Shown here: positions 1 through 8,724 of the stretch, one piece after another
How the letters are laid out: each line of letters starts with the position of its first letter
How positions within the stretch are numbered: position 1 is the stretch's first letter
DNA from: Streptosporangiaceae bacterium
Lineage (GTDB): Bacteria; Actinomycetota; Actinomycetes; Streptosporangiales; Streptosporangiaceae
Assembly (NCBI GenBank): GCA_025934635.1
Contig: JAICWX010000039.1
Span: 1-42,167 of the forward strand
Length of the DNA stretch: 42,167 nucleotides
Direction of reading: 5' to 3'
Position numbers and translations under genes: made by a program
Notes under the pieces: generated by a model
The model's input: only the letters and a program-made list of their open reading frames with translations
What the model was told of the DNA's origin: nothing
Databases searched by the model: none

Positions 1-369
1 ATCGCCCCGACCATCGTCGGCGGCAGCAAGAAGCACGGCGGACCCGACCTGGGGCCCACCCGGGCCCGGGAGGCGTGGAAGCTGCTCGGCGTCAACGGGC
101 TCGGCGTCGCCTACGACCCGCCCGGACCCGACTTCCCGGCCGACCAGCTACCCAAGCTGACCACGCGGATGGTGGCCCGCGTACAGGGCTTCCCCGACAG
201 CTGGGAGTTCTCCGGCCGCAAGACCGCGGCCTACCGCCAGGTCGGCAACGCCTTCCCGCCGCCGGTGGCCCGGGCCCTGGGCGACGCGATCCGCCGCGCC
301 CTGGAAACCGCCAGCCCGGCTCCGGGCACGACCGACCTGGGGCACCACGCGAGCCTGGCCGAGGGTTAA
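1..369 (+). CDS. DNA cytosine-5 methyltransferase, C-terminal part (5' end outside window)
   Basis: The frame is open from base 1 to the TAA at 367-369, giving the last ~122 residues of a C5-DNA methyltransferase. Visible are the region before motif IX, motif IX (RMVARVQGFPD) and motif X (QVGNAFPPPVA), which closes the SAM-binding fold. The segment GGSKKHGGPDLGPTRA resembles the end of the target-recognition region of GCCGGC-type enzymes; I am recalling this resemblance and have not aligned it. The catalytic PC motif and SAM motif I lie upstream of the window. An NgoMIV-family endonuclease of that specificity class sits 7.5 kb away on the same strand, so the two are probably cognate partners. 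The 3' end overlaps the convergent NurA-like gene by 4 bp. Confidence 0.93.
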   Translation: MAPTIVGGSKKHGGPDLGPTRAREAWKLLGVNGLGVAYDPPGPDFPADQLPKLTTRMVARVQGFPDSWEFSGRKTAAYRQVGNAFPPPVARALGDAIRRALETASPAPGTTDLGHHASLAEG

Positions 370-1352
370 GCCGCCGCCGACCGGCTCAGGGCCCGGTAGA
401 GCAGCCGCGGGTCGCCGAGCCGCCGGCGCAGCTCGCGTTCGAGACCGGAGATCGGGTACAGGTTCTGCGGGGCGCGGGGATCCTTGTACCGGGTGGAGGC
501 GAACCGCGGCAGGCAGACCTGGCTGAGGTCGGCGAGCCTGGTGACGCCGGGGACGGGCAGGTCGGCCGAGCACTCCATCCGGACCACGCCCGCCCACGGC
601 GGCCCGCCGGTCCGGGGCAGGCGCAGGTACCAGCTGTGCCGGTTCAGGTTCGCGCTGATCAGGAACACCGGTGTCCGCTGCCCGGCTTCGAGCTTGCCCA
701 CCAGCGGGTTCAGGTTCGGCGTCAGGTAGCTGATGTGGTGCGTTTTTATGTAGCCAAGCGTGCGCGGCAGATGCTCGCGCCGGCGCAGTGGACCGTCGAC
801 GATGAGCAGGTCGTCGTCGGCGGGGATTCCGTGGGCCGTCAGGGCGGACCGGGCCTGGCCCGCGACTGTCACCTCGAAATCGGTCATGCGGTCCTGCAAG
901 GCCTGGGACAGCGCCTGGCCCAGCGGCTGGCGGGCGGCCGCCTTGGTGCGGTGGGCGGTATACGTCCCGGCCCAGGTGGCGATGTCCGCCGCGTGCGGGG
1001 CCACCGTGAACAGGCCGCGCTCGGTCTCAGCCTGGACGAGATGGGCCTGCCGGCCGCAGCAGCACACCACCCCGGCGGCGTAGGAGGCGCACAGCGCGGC
1101 GCTCGCCTCGGTCGCGGGGGAGTTGGCGCGGGCGCCGTCCTCGATCCAGACCCGGGCCTCGATGCGCCGTACCCCGTCGACGAACAGCACCGCGGCCGGC
1201 TGGGCGAGCCCGGCCTTCGGTTCGATCGCTTCCCAGTCGTCGCCCGGTACCTCCACCGTCGCATCTACCTTGATCTTGGATTCATCGAGGTCCTCTCCGA
1301 CCTCATCGCTGGTGCCATAGCCCGGGTCCCACCCGTCCACGCTGAATCGCAT
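366..1352 (-). CDS. nurA: NurA-like 5'-3' nuclease
   Basis: Protein of 328 residues. It carries the NurA layout: an early VDG acidic motif (LFVDGVRR, near residue 59), a second LIVDGPL motif near residue 185, and a following GYIKTHH segment. NurA is a Mn-dependent single-strand endonuclease and 5'-3' exonuclease that works with the HerA translocase in DNA end resection. The start is ATG at 1352, which shares one base with the sbcC stop (TGATG), so the two are translationally coupled; a GTG one codon upstream is also possible. It is last in a four-gene operon herA-sbcD-sbcC-nurA. The C-terminal catalytic His of characterised NurA proteins is not obvious to me. Assignment rests on motifs plus context. 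Confidence 0.72.
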   Translation of the reverse strand: MRFSVDGWDPGYGTSDEVGEDLDESKIKVDATVEVPGDDWEAIEPKAGLAQPAAVLFVDGVRRIEARVWIEDGARANSPATEASAALCASYAAGVVCCCGRQAHLVQAETERGLFTVAPHAADIATWAGTYTAHRTKAAARQPLGQALSQALQDRMTDFEVTVAGQARSALTAHGIPADDDLLIVDGPLRRREHLPRTLGYIKTHHISYLTPNLNPLVGKLEAGQRTPVFLISANLNRHSWYLRLPRTGGPPWAGVVRMECSADLPVPGVTRLADLSQVCLPRFASTRYKDPRAPQNLYPISGLERELRRRLGDPRLLYRALSRSAAA

Positions 1353-4300
1353 CACGGGGCCGCCGCCCCGGCCGGGGCGAGCCCTTCACGGACCACGGTG
1401 GAGGTCTTCGCGTCCCGGGACACGTGGAACCGGACCGGCACCCGCTCGGCCAGCGCCGCCACGTGGGTGATCACCCCCACCATCCGGTCGTCCTGGGCCA
1501 GGGTTTCCAGGGTGGAGGCGACCACGTCGAGGGTTTCCGGGTCGAGCGTCCCGAATCCCTCGTCCAGGAAGATCGAGTCCAGCCGGGCCACGCCGGCCGC
1601 CGACAGGCTGGACATCTGCGACGACAGGGCCAGCGCGAGGGCGAGCGACGCCTGGAAGGTCTCGCCGCCGGACAGCGTCCGGACGGATCGCTGGGAGTCG
1701 GCGTCCGCGTGGTCGATGACGTAGAAGTCGCCGTCGGAATGGGTGAGGTCGAACTGGCCGCCGGACAGGCCCGCCAGGTTGCTGGACGCCAGTTCCACCA
1801 GGCTGTCCACGGCGGCCGTCACCAGCCAGCGCGGGAACCGGTCCGAGCGGAGCAGGTCGCCGAGCATCTTGGCCACGTTCTGCTCCTCGCGCGCGGCGTC
1901 CCGCTTGGCCGCCAGGTCAGCCGCCTGGACGCAGCGCTCGGCGATGCGCAAGGTCGCCGCCCGGGCCCGCTCGAGGGCCGCCACGACCACCCGCGCCGCG
2001 GCCGCCGGGACGGCGTCCGGCGCCAGGTCAACCCCGGCGGCGGCCAGGTCCGCACGCAGCCGGCCGGTCAGGTCATTGACCACCGAACGGGTGGCCTCCA
2101 CCTTCTCCCGCCCGGGGCCAATCCCCGCGTCCCTGACGGCTGTCGCCCCGGCGGCCCAGCTCGCCAGGGCCTGCCACCCCGCCAGCAGGCCGTCGCCCAG
2201 CGCGGGTGCCCCCAGCACGACCAGCGGATCCCGGGCCGCGGACAGCCGGGTGCGCGCCGCCGTTTCGTCGCGTTCCAGGTCAGCCAGGGCCTTCTCGGCA
2301 TCGCCGCGGTCGGCGCGGGCCGTGAGCAGGCGCTGCTCGGCGTCCGCGGCGGCGCCCTCCAGCTCGTCCCGGCGGGCCAGCCGGGCCGTGATCTCGGCCT
2401 CGTCCGGGGCGTCGCCCAGCAGCCGGTCGAGCTCGCCGATCCGGCCGGCCAGCTCGGTCAGCCTGGTTCTGGCCTCCTGCTGGGCCCGCGCCGCCTCGGC
2501 CGCCTTCTTGCGCAGCTGGGCCAGGCTGCTTTCCGCCTCGGCGAGCCGGTCGTGGGCTTCCTGGAGCTGCCGGGCGGTCGCCGCCGCGGCCGGGCGGGCC
2601 CCGGCCAGCTCAGCGGCCCGCTCCCTGGCCTGCGCGGCGGCCCAAGAGGACAGGGTGGTCCAGGCGGCCGCCAGGTGAGCGTCATCGGCCGCCGGGGCGC
2701 CCAGGCCGACCAGCCGGTCGCGGACCGCGTGCAGGTCGCGGCGGGCCCGCGCCCCCTCGGCCTGGACGGCGCCGAGCGCGTCCCGCGCCGACTGGGCCCG
2801 CCGGCGCGTGGTGTCGAGCCCCGCCGCTGCCGTCCGGACGGCGGCATCCAGTTCCTGGCGTGCCCGCAGCGTCTCGGTGACCTGCGCCAGCGCAGCTGTG
2901 ACCGGCGCCGGCGCGGGCCCGGCGGACGAACCGGCGGTGCCGTTCCCGGCGCCGTCCGCGGCGAGGAACTCGGTCACCGCGGTCAGGGACGCCGCCGCCA
3001 GCGGCCCGGACAGCATGGCGGCCAGCGCGGTCACGTGCCTGGTCCGCTGCCCGGCCAGCGCCTCGGTGCCGGAGGCCGCTTTCGCCTCCGCCGTCGCGGC
3101 GGCGGCGGTTCGCTTCTGGGCGGCGGCGACGGCCGCGACGGCCTGATCGAGGTTTCGCTGCGCGGCGTCGATGGCTCCCGCGTCCAGGGGGGCGGGCAGG
3201 GTCGCGACGGACTGGTCGCAGACCGGGCAAGGCTGACCGGCCAGCAGATGCGTGCGCAGGTCGGCGGCGAGGTGCGTCCGGCGGGCCTCGTCGAGTTCGG
3301 CCTGGCGCGCCCGCCGGGCCGACTCGGCCGCGGTCAGCGCCTGGTCGGCGGCTTCCCGCGCCTGGCTGGCCTGGGTCAGCCGCGCTTGCGCCGCGGCCTG
3401 GGCCGGGGCGAGCTCGCGGAGCTCACCGAGGTCGCGCTCGGCGCGCTCGAGCAGGCCGAGCCCGACGGCGGAATCGACGGCGGCCCGCGCCGCCCGGTCG
3501 GCCTGCTCGGCGGCCTCGAGGCGCTCGCGCGCGTCGTGCATGGCCGCCGTGGCCAGCTGCTCGCGCTCATCGAGCTGGTTGACGCCGTCCGGGATCGTGA
3601 CGGCGGCCAGGGTGGCGTGCGCGGTATCGAGGTCGCGGACCGCCTGCCCGGCGGCTTCGGCCGCCCGGGCGGCCCGGTCGCGGTCCGTGCGCAGCTGCTC
3701 GAGGCCGCCCTCGGTGCCGGCGACCGCGTCGTCGGCCTGGCGGGACACGCCGGCCAGCCGTTCCGCGTCCTGCTCCAGCGACGGCCGCCGGGCCGCGCAC
3801 TGGCCTCGCTCCTGGCGGCGCTGGCGGGCGAGCTCCAGTGGCGCCCGCTGCGGGCCGCCGGCCAGCGCCTGCCGCGCCCCGGCGTCGGCTTCGGTGGCCT
3901 GGCTTTCGGCCATAAGGGCCTGTTCCACCTGGACCCGGGCGGCCGCCAGCCGGGTGTCCAGGGCCGCCGCGTCCGCCGGTACCCGGATCGCGGCCAGCGT
4001 GGCCCGTTCCCGCTCCAGCCGCTCGAGCCCGGCCGTCGCGGCGCTCAGGTCACGATCCGCCGCCTCGATCTCGGGCAGGGCCCGCTTCACCCGTTCGTTC
4101 AGTACGTCGAGCGCCTTTTCGCACCGCTGGGCCGCGTCCTGGGCGTCCGGGGTGGCGTCGGCGAAGGTGGCCAGGGTCTCGCCGAGGGCGTCGGCGCGCT
4201 GCCCGGCCGCGCCGGCCCGGTGGTTCGCCCGCGTCATCATCTGCTGGTAGTGCTCGGCGCCGAGCAGGCGCAGCAGGATCTTCTGCCGGTCGCCCGGCGT

Positions 4301-4789
4301 CGCGTGCAGGAACGCGGCGAACTGGCCCTGCGGCAGCACCACGCACTGGCAGAAGTCGTCGTAGGACAGGCCGAGCAGGCGCTCGACCGCCTCCGCGACC
4401 CCGCGCTCCTTGGCCAGGACCTCCGTCGGCTCGCCCGGCCCGGCCAGGCCGTCCGGGCCGGTGATCCGTTCCAGGGTCGCGGCCCGCTGGCTGACCTGGC
4501 TGCCGATCCGGCGCAGCTCCCGGGCGACCACGTACCGCTGGCCGGCTGCCTCGAACACCAGCCGGACCGTGGCCCGGCCGGTGGTCGGCGCGAGCGCGAG
4601 CGAGACCATGCCCCGCCGGCCCCACCGGGGTACCGACCCGTACAGGGCGAAGGTCATCGCGTCGATGACGGTCGACTTGCCCGAGCCGGTGGGCCCGACC
4701 AGGGCGAAGAAGCTGGCGTCGGTGAAGTCGACCCGGGCCGGCTCGCGGAAGGCGGCGAACCCGTTCATGTCCAGCACAACCGGACGCAT
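1352..4789 (-). CDS. sbcC: SbcC/Rad50-type SMC ATPase
   Basis: A 1145-residue Rad50-family ATPase. The N-terminal Walker A is GPTGSGKST (about residues 32-40). Two long Ala/Glu/Arg-rich coiled-coil arms flank a zinc hook CPVC at about residues 521-524. The C-terminal half has the ABC signature LSGGETFQ (about residue 1040) and Walker B IFLDEGFGTLDP (about 1075). With SbcD it forms an ATP-driven exo/endonuclease that opens hairpins and trims blocked double-strand ends. Length is typical for actinobacterial SbcC. The ATG lies 17 bp after the sbcD stop with a purine-rich GGGG site. Very large open frames on the opposite strand are composition artefacts. Confidence 0.96.
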   Translation of the reverse strand: MRPVVLDMNGFAAFREPARVDFTDASFFALVGPTGSGKSTVIDAMTFALYGSVPRWGRRGMVSLALAPTTGRATVRLVFEAAGQRYVVARELRRIGSQVSQRAATLERITGPDGLAGPGEPTEVLAKERGVAEAVERLLGLSYDDFCQCVVLPQGQFAAFLHATPGDRQKILLRLLGAEHYQQMMTRANHRAGAAGQRADALGETLATFADATPDAQDAAQRCEKALDVLNERVKRALPEIEAADRDLSAATAGLERLERERATLAAIRVPADAAALDTRLAAARVQVEQALMAESQATEADAGARQALAGGPQRAPLELARQRRQERGQCAARRPSLEQDAERLAGVSRQADDAVAGTEGGLEQLRTDRDRAARAAEAAGQAVRDLDTAHATLAAVTIPDGVNQLDEREQLATAAMHDARERLEAAEQADRAARAAVDSAVGLGLLERAERDLGELRELAPAQAAAQARLTQASQAREAADQALTAAESARRARQAELDEARRTHLAADLRTHLLAGQPCPVCDQSVATLPAPLDAGAIDAAQRNLDQAVAAVAAAQKRTAAAATAEAKAASGTEALAGQRTRHVTALAAMLSGPLAAASLTAVTEFLAADGAGNGTAGSSAGPAPAPVTAALAQVTETLRARQELDAAVRTAAAGLDTTRRRAQSARDALGAVQAEGARARRDLHAVRDRLVGLGAPAADDAHLAAAWTTLSSWAAAQARERAAELAGARPAAAATARQLQEAHDRLAEAESSLAQLRKKAAEAARAQQEARTRLTELAGRIGELDRLLGDAPDEAEITARLARRDELEGAAADAEQRLLTARADRGDAEKALADLERDETAARTRLSAARDPLVVLGAPALGDGLLAGWQALASWAAGATAVRDAGIGPGREKVEATRSVVNDLTGRLRADLAAAGVDLAPDAVPAAAARVVVAALERARAATLRIAERCVQAADLAAKRDAAREEQNVAKMLGDLLRSDRFPRWLVTAAVDSLVELASSNLAGLSGGQFDLTHSDGDFYVIDHADADSQRSVRTLSGGETFQASLALALALSSQMSSLSAAGVARLDSIFLDEGFGTLDPETLDVVASTLETLAQDDRMVGVITHVAALAERVPVRFHVSRDAKTSTVVREGLAPAGAAAP

Positions 4790-4806
4790 CGCAGTGCCCC
4801 TTTCCC

Positions 4807-5976
4807 TCAGCCGGCCGTCTCGGCGCTGATGACCTCGTCGTGCAGGTCGGCGAACAGCTTCGCCACCCGGGCGTCGGCCACGCTGACGGCGGTGCAGTAG
4901 TCGGCGAACAGCTGCCCGGGCGTCCGCAGCACGTCGGCCGCCTCCGGGTGCCCGGCCTTGGCCGGGGCGGCGAACTCGGGGTCGATGCGGACCTCGAGGG
5001 CGTTCGGCATGATGCCGGCCACCGCCTCCCGCAGCCCGGCGCGGGCCGGCTCACGGACCCAGACCCGCAGGTAATCATCACCGAACGAGCTGGCCAGGGC
5101 CTCGAGCTCGGCCACCGTGCCGCGGACCGTGCGCAGTCGCCGCCCGGCCGTCACCGCGATGTCGGTGATGCGCGCCGGGGTGGACGGGGTCGCCTCGACC
5201 AGGCAGACCACGCTGGTATTGTCCTGCTCGCCGAAATCCACCGCGAGCGGGGATCCGCTGTAGTGGACCGGGCAGTGCGCCGGGAGCGACTGGCGGCGGT
5301 GCAGGTGCCCGAGCGCGACGTAGTGGGCCGAGACCGGGAAGATGCCGGCCGGCACGCTGTACTCGAAGATCGACTGGGCGGCTCGTTCGCCGCCCCCGAA
5401 CAGGCCGCCGACGCAGGTCAGGTGGGACATGGCCAGGTTGACCGTGTCCCCGCCGAAGCCGCTGGTCAGGGTGTCGACGAGGCCGCGGATCTGGTCGTCG
5501 TAGGCGCGCACGTTCTCCGCCGGGGTATTGGTCATGATCTCGGCCGCCTTGACGGCGTAGCGCGGGGTGAGGAAGGGCAGCACGGCTAGCTGGGCGTCTT
5601 CCCCGGTCGAGCGGGCCCGGAACCGGATCAGGCCGCCCTTGCCCGGCGGGCGCGCCCCGCCGACCAGGGTGATGCCCGCGACCCCCATCAGCGGCCGGTA
5701 GGCATCGAAGGTCGGCGCGTGGTCGTGGTTGCCCGCGATGGCGATGACCTCGGCGCCGGCCTGCCGCAGCCGCAGCAGCGTCCTGACCACCAGCTGCTGG
5801 GCCGGGGCCGACGGCGCCACCGAGTCGTACAGGTCGCCAGCGATCAGGACCGCGTCGACCTGCTGCTCTTCCGCGATCCGGACGATCTCGCCGAGGACGG
5901 CGCGCTGCTCCTCGATCCGGTCGCGGCCCTTGAGGGTCTTGCCGACGTGCCAGTCGGCGGTGTGCAGGAATTTCAC
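4807..5976 (-). CDS. sbcD: SbcD/Mre11-type nuclease subunit
   Basis: A 389-residue metallophosphoesterase with all Mre11/SbcD motifs: HTADWHVGK (DxH, residues 6-14), AGDLYD, AGNHDH and GHLHRRQ. It supplies the Mn-dependent nuclease active site of the SbcCD complex. The start is GTG at 5976, giving MKFLHTADWHVG, the usual N-terminus of the family, preceded by an AGGGGG sequence. It follows the HerA gene with a 26-bp gap and precedes sbcC by 17 bp, so one transcript is likely. Archaeal Mre11 and Rad50 act with HerA and NurA in resection, and that full set is present here. Confidence 0.96.
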   Translation of the reverse strand: MKFLHTADWHVGKTLKGRDRIEEQRAVLGEIVRIAEEQQVDAVLIAGDLYDSVAPSAPAQQLVVRTLLRLRQAGAEVIAIAGNHDHAPTFDAYRPLMGVAGITLVGGARPPGKGGLIRFRARSTGEDAQLAVLPFLTPRYAVKAAEIMTNTPAENVRAYDDQIRGLVDTLTSGFGGDTVNLAMSHLTCVGGLFGGGERAAQSIFEYSVPAGIFPVSAHYVALGHLHRRQSLPAHCPVHYSGSPLAVDFGEQDNTSVVCLVEATPSTPARITDIAVTAGRRLRTVRGTVAELEALASSFGDDYLRVWVREPARAGLREAVAGIMPNALEVRIDPEFAAPAKAGHPEAADVLRTPGQLFADYCTAVSVADARVAKLFADLHDEVISAETAG

Positions 5977-6002
5977 GGAACCCCCTTACGGAACCACGGG
6001 CC

Positions 6003-7757
6003 TTAGAAGGGCGGGATATCGTCGTCGTCCAAGGTCGGCAGGCGGCCGAAGGCGTCCGCGGGCGGGCCACCCGTTCGGTCATGGCTTTGCCCGTTCGCCG
6101 CGGCCACCGGTGCGCGCACGGGCGCGGCGCACTCGGCCAGCCTGGTCGCCCAGGCCGGGAACGGGAACTCGATCGCGAGCGGCACCGGGATCTCGGGCTG
6201 GGAGACGAACATGGCCCCCGGCTTGGCCAGCGTGGCCCGGGCCCGCTGCGAGGGGGGCAGGAAGCCGTACTCGGTGCGGCCCGCCTCGGCCGGGTCGAGA
6301 CGGCCGACCACGCGGATCGCCGAGTTGGACACGATCCGCCGCTCGACCTCGCTGGCCGTCTGCTGCGCGCCGATGAGGATGATGCCGAGGGACCGGCCGC
6401 GTTCGGCGATGTCGAGCAGGACCTCCTTGATCGGCGAGCTGCCCTCGCGCGGGGCGTACTTGTTCAGCTCGTCGATCATCGTGAACAGCAGGCCGCCCGG
6501 GCCGGCCGCCTCCTTGCGGGCGGTCTCGGCCGCCAGGACCACCCCGACGACGAACCGCTGCGCCCGTTCCTGCAGGTTGTGCAGGTCGACCACGGTCAGC
6601 TGCTGGTCCTGGGTGGACACCATCCGCTTGGCGGAGCCGCCCAGGTCGCCGCGGATGAGCGGCCGCAGCGGCCGCACCGACGAGCGCATCCTTCTGACGA
6701 ACGCGTTGATCGTCCCTACCCCGGTCACCGGCCCGGCCCAGGCCTGGCGGGTCTCGTCGTCGGTCAGCCGGTCCGTGATGACGTCGACGAGCCCCTCGTA
6801 GGTCGTGATCACCTCGTCGTCGAGCCGCACGCTCCCGTTCTCGCCGAACGGCACCGCGTCCATCCGCAGCCGCGCCGCGACCTGGTGGATCACGATCGTG
6901 TACTGGTTCCGCTCGTCCTCGGCGTCGGCGAACACGAACGGCAGCAGGACCTGGGCGCAGAACTCGGCGATCGTCCACCAGAACGCCTCGACGCCGCTGG
7001 TCCGCCCGGTCACGTGGGGCCGGCCGGTGATGTCCCCGGGCAGCGGCGGGGCGAAGAAGGCGACCGAGGCGAACGGGTCGGCGGGCAGGCCGAGCTGGGC
7101 GTAGTCGGCCCGCAGGTCGTCGTCGAGGCGCACGTTCGGCTGGTCGAGGAACAGCAGGTCCTCGCCCTTGACGCTGAACACCAGGGCCTTGGCGTTGACC
7201 GCCCGGGCGCCCAGCACGCCGGACCGGAAGATCGAGTGCAGCAGGAACAGGGCGAAGCTGGTCTTGGTCGCCACCCCCGAGATCCCGCTGATCGAGACGT
7301 GCGCGCCCCGGGTCCCGTCGAGGAAATCCAGGTTGATGTAGATCGGGGCGCCGTCCCGGCCCAGGCCGACCGGCAGCTTCGCGTCCATCCGGTCGAAGTA
7401 CAGGGCCTGGGCGCGCTCGTCTCCCCGGGCGCGCCGGACGACTTCGCCCGGCCGCGGCGGCACGTAGATCTCCGGCTCGACCCGGGTGGTGCTCACCTCG
7501 GCGATCTCCTGGACCTGGGCGGGCAGCACGCCATCGGAGATGAGGAAGACATCCGAGCCGAAGCTCGCCCCCTCGTGCCGGGCCCGCACCTGCGTCACGA
7601 CCCCGCTGGTCATGACCGGGCCGACCCCCGGCACCGCCCGGACCGTGACCACGACGTCGTCGAGCTGCAAGTACGCGCCTTCGCGGAGCGCGACGTTGAA
7701 CTGCAGCGGGGTGGAATCCTCGGTTCCCACCACCTGACCCACCAGATCCTCGGTCAC
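6003..7757 (-). CDS. herA: HerA-type hexameric DNA-translocating ATPase
   Basis: A 584-residue protein. The N-terminal ~100 residues look like a HAS-barrel, followed by a HerA/FtsK-superfamily ATPase domain. Walker B is visible as LLFTMIDELNKYAP, followed by a sensor-like IILIGAQQTASEV. The P-loop position reads GISGVATKTS, so the Gly before the Lys is replaced by Thr. HerA proteins are ring translocases that pump DNA to the NurA nuclease. The start is set at GTG 7757 because GGGGAGGAG lies 5-6 bases before it; upstream in-frame codons have no such site. It is first in the operon herA-sbcD-sbcC-nurA and is divergent from the endonuclease gene across 98 bp that must hold both promoters. Confidence 0.88.
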   Translation of the reverse strand: MTEDLVGQVVGTEDSTPLQFNVALREGAYLQLDDVVVTVRAVPGVGPVMTSGVVTQVRARHEGASFGSDVFLISDGVLPAQVQEIAEVSTTRVEPEIYVPPRPGEVVRRARGDERAQALYFDRMDAKLPVGLGRDGAPIYINLDFLDGTRGAHVSISGISGVATKTSFALFLLHSIFRSGVLGARAVNAKALVFSVKGEDLLFLDQPNVRLDDDLRADYAQLGLPADPFASVAFFAPPLPGDITGRPHVTGRTSGVEAFWWTIAEFCAQVLLPFVFADAEDERNQYTIVIHQVAARLRMDAVPFGENGSVRLDDEVITTYEGLVDVITDRLTDDETRQAWAGPVTGVGTINAFVRRMRSSVRPLRPLIRGDLGGSAKRMVSTQDQQLTVVDLHNLQERAQRFVVGVVLAAETARKEAAGPGGLLFTMIDELNKYAPREGSSPIKEVLLDIAERGRSLGIILIGAQQTASEVERRIVSNSAIRVVGRLDPAEAGRTEYGFLPPSQRARATLAKPGAMFVSQPEIPVPLAIEFPFPAWATRLAECAAPVRAPVAAANGQSHDRTGGPPADAFGRLPTLDDDDIPPF

Positions 7758-7855
7758 GGCATCTCCTCCCCGGTGTTGCCTGCCGCCCGACATCCTCCCG
7801 CATCTCGGTACCCTGGCCGGGACACCTCTGGCAAAACACCGAAGAGAGACCGGAC

Positions 7856-8617
7856 GTGACCGCGCCGTTTGCCCGTTCCCTGCTGGGCTGGAAGGCGAGC
7901 GGGAAGAACAAGCTCGGCTGGCCGCTGGTCCCGAACTTCGCCGACGTCGACAACGCCGAGTCGATGCGGCTCGCCGCGGGCGTGCTCGACGCGCTGAATG
8001 TACCCCGGGACGAGGTATCCGACGTCCCGAAGGATCCCGGCGTCCCGCTGGAACTTCACGTCCGCGATCACCTGGCGGGCGCGCTGACCGTGCTTGACCC
8101 TGGCCGCGGCTGGGTCGTCGCCTGCGGCCAGATCATCACCAAGTTCGACCAGTACGCTCATCTCAGTGAAGTATACGAACTGGTACACGGTCATCCCGAG
8201 CTGCGCATCACCATCGGCACCGATTACCTGATCAAGCCGGACGTGACCGTCGCCACCGGCCGGCTGGCCGCCGAGTCGTGGCTGCCGCTGCTGCACGCGG
8301 CCATCTCGTGCAAGTGGACCATCCGCTCCGACCGGGTGCAGAACATCCGGCACGAGTGCCTGCAGATGATCCGCCACCGGCGGGGCCGGCAGCCGCACCT
8401 GGTGACGGTGACCGCCGAGCCGCTGCCGACCCGGCTGGCCTCGATCGCCCGGGGGACCGGCGAGGTGGACGCGGTGTACCACGTGGCCTACGACGCGCTG
8501 GCCGTCAGCGTGGCCAAGTATGCCAACGCCGACCAGAAGGACGCCTGGACCGAAGTCGCCGGCCAGCGCCGCCTGCTCAGCTACCAGGCCCTGGCCGGCA
8601 CCCTGGCCTCGTGGTGA
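7856..8617 (+). CDS. NgoMIV-family type II restriction endonuclease
   Basis: A 253-residue protein matching the NgoMIV family (Cfr10I/Bse634I-like fold, tetrameric, cuts GCCGGC after the first G). Active-site residues occur at family spacing: E66, D129 (LIKPDVTV), S151-C152-K153 (ISCKW) and E167 fourteen residues after the Lys. The surrounding SDRVQNIRHE and TAEPLPTRLASIARGTGEVD are characteristic of the family. The GTG start has a weak GAAGAGAG site. The cognate methyltransferase is probably the gene cut by the left window edge, with the nurA-sbcC-sbcD-herA operon lying between them. Unprotected GCCGGC is abundant in this DNA (for example near 21,863), so methylation must protect the host. 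Confidence 0.9.
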   Translation: MTAPFARSLLGWKASGKNKLGWPLVPNFADVDNAESMRLAAGVLDALNVPRDEVSDVPKDPGVPLELHVRDHLAGALTVLDPGRGWVVACGQIITKFDQYAHLSEVYELVHGHPELRITIGTDYLIKPDVTVATGRLAAESWLPLLHAAISCKWTIRSDRVQNIRHECLQMIRHRRGRQPHLVTVTAEPLPTRLASIARGTGEVDAVYHVAYDALAVSVAKYANADQKDAWTEVAGQRRLLSYQALAGTLASW

Positions 8618-8624
8618 CTGGGTG

Positions 8625-8697
8625 ATGGACCTCGAAGAGATCACCCGGCGCCTGACGCGCCGGTTCGAGCCCGGCATCGCGGACTGGTGTGCTGGCC
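8625..8697 (+). pseudogene. 5' remnant of a phosphotransferase-like gene
   Basis: Starting at ATG 8625, 8 bp after the endonuclease stop, the frame reads MDLEEITRRLTRRFEPGIAD and then WC. This resembles the N-terminus of aminoglycoside/hydroxyurea phosphotransferase-family proteins (RLTxRFGPxVADWxxxLP), by recall and not alignment. After WCAGP the similarity stops and the frame closes at 8726 inside the hairpin. It is too short to fold as an enzyme. I infer the left half of a deletion scar. Confidence 0.4.
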
Positions 8698-8705
8698 CGG
8701 TAACG

Positions 8706-8724
8706 AGGCACCTTCGAGGTGCCT
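8706..8724. repeat. Perfect 8-bp hairpin at the scar junction
   Basis: AGGCACCT-TCG-AGGTGCCT is a perfect inverted repeat with a 3-nt loop. It lies where the rightward phosphotransferase remnant meets the leftward GNAT remnant. It could end transcription from both sides or mark the recombination point. There is no T-run, which is common for actinobacterial terminators. Confidence 0.55.

Noticed and set aside
1424..4900. 1158-codon open frame on the plus strand opposite sbcC
   Set aside because: It is rich in Gly, Arg, Pro and Gln with no domain; sbcC on the other strand has every family motif. It is an effect of high GC.
6081..7859. 592-codon plus-strand frame opposite the HerA gene
   Set aside because: Composition artefact; the HerA protein has Walker B and family features.
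8653..8673. tRNA T-arm-like sequence GCCGG-TTCGAGC-CCGGC
   Set aside because: The arm is perfect, but no acceptor, D or anticodon arms can be built around it, and it lies within a coding remnant.
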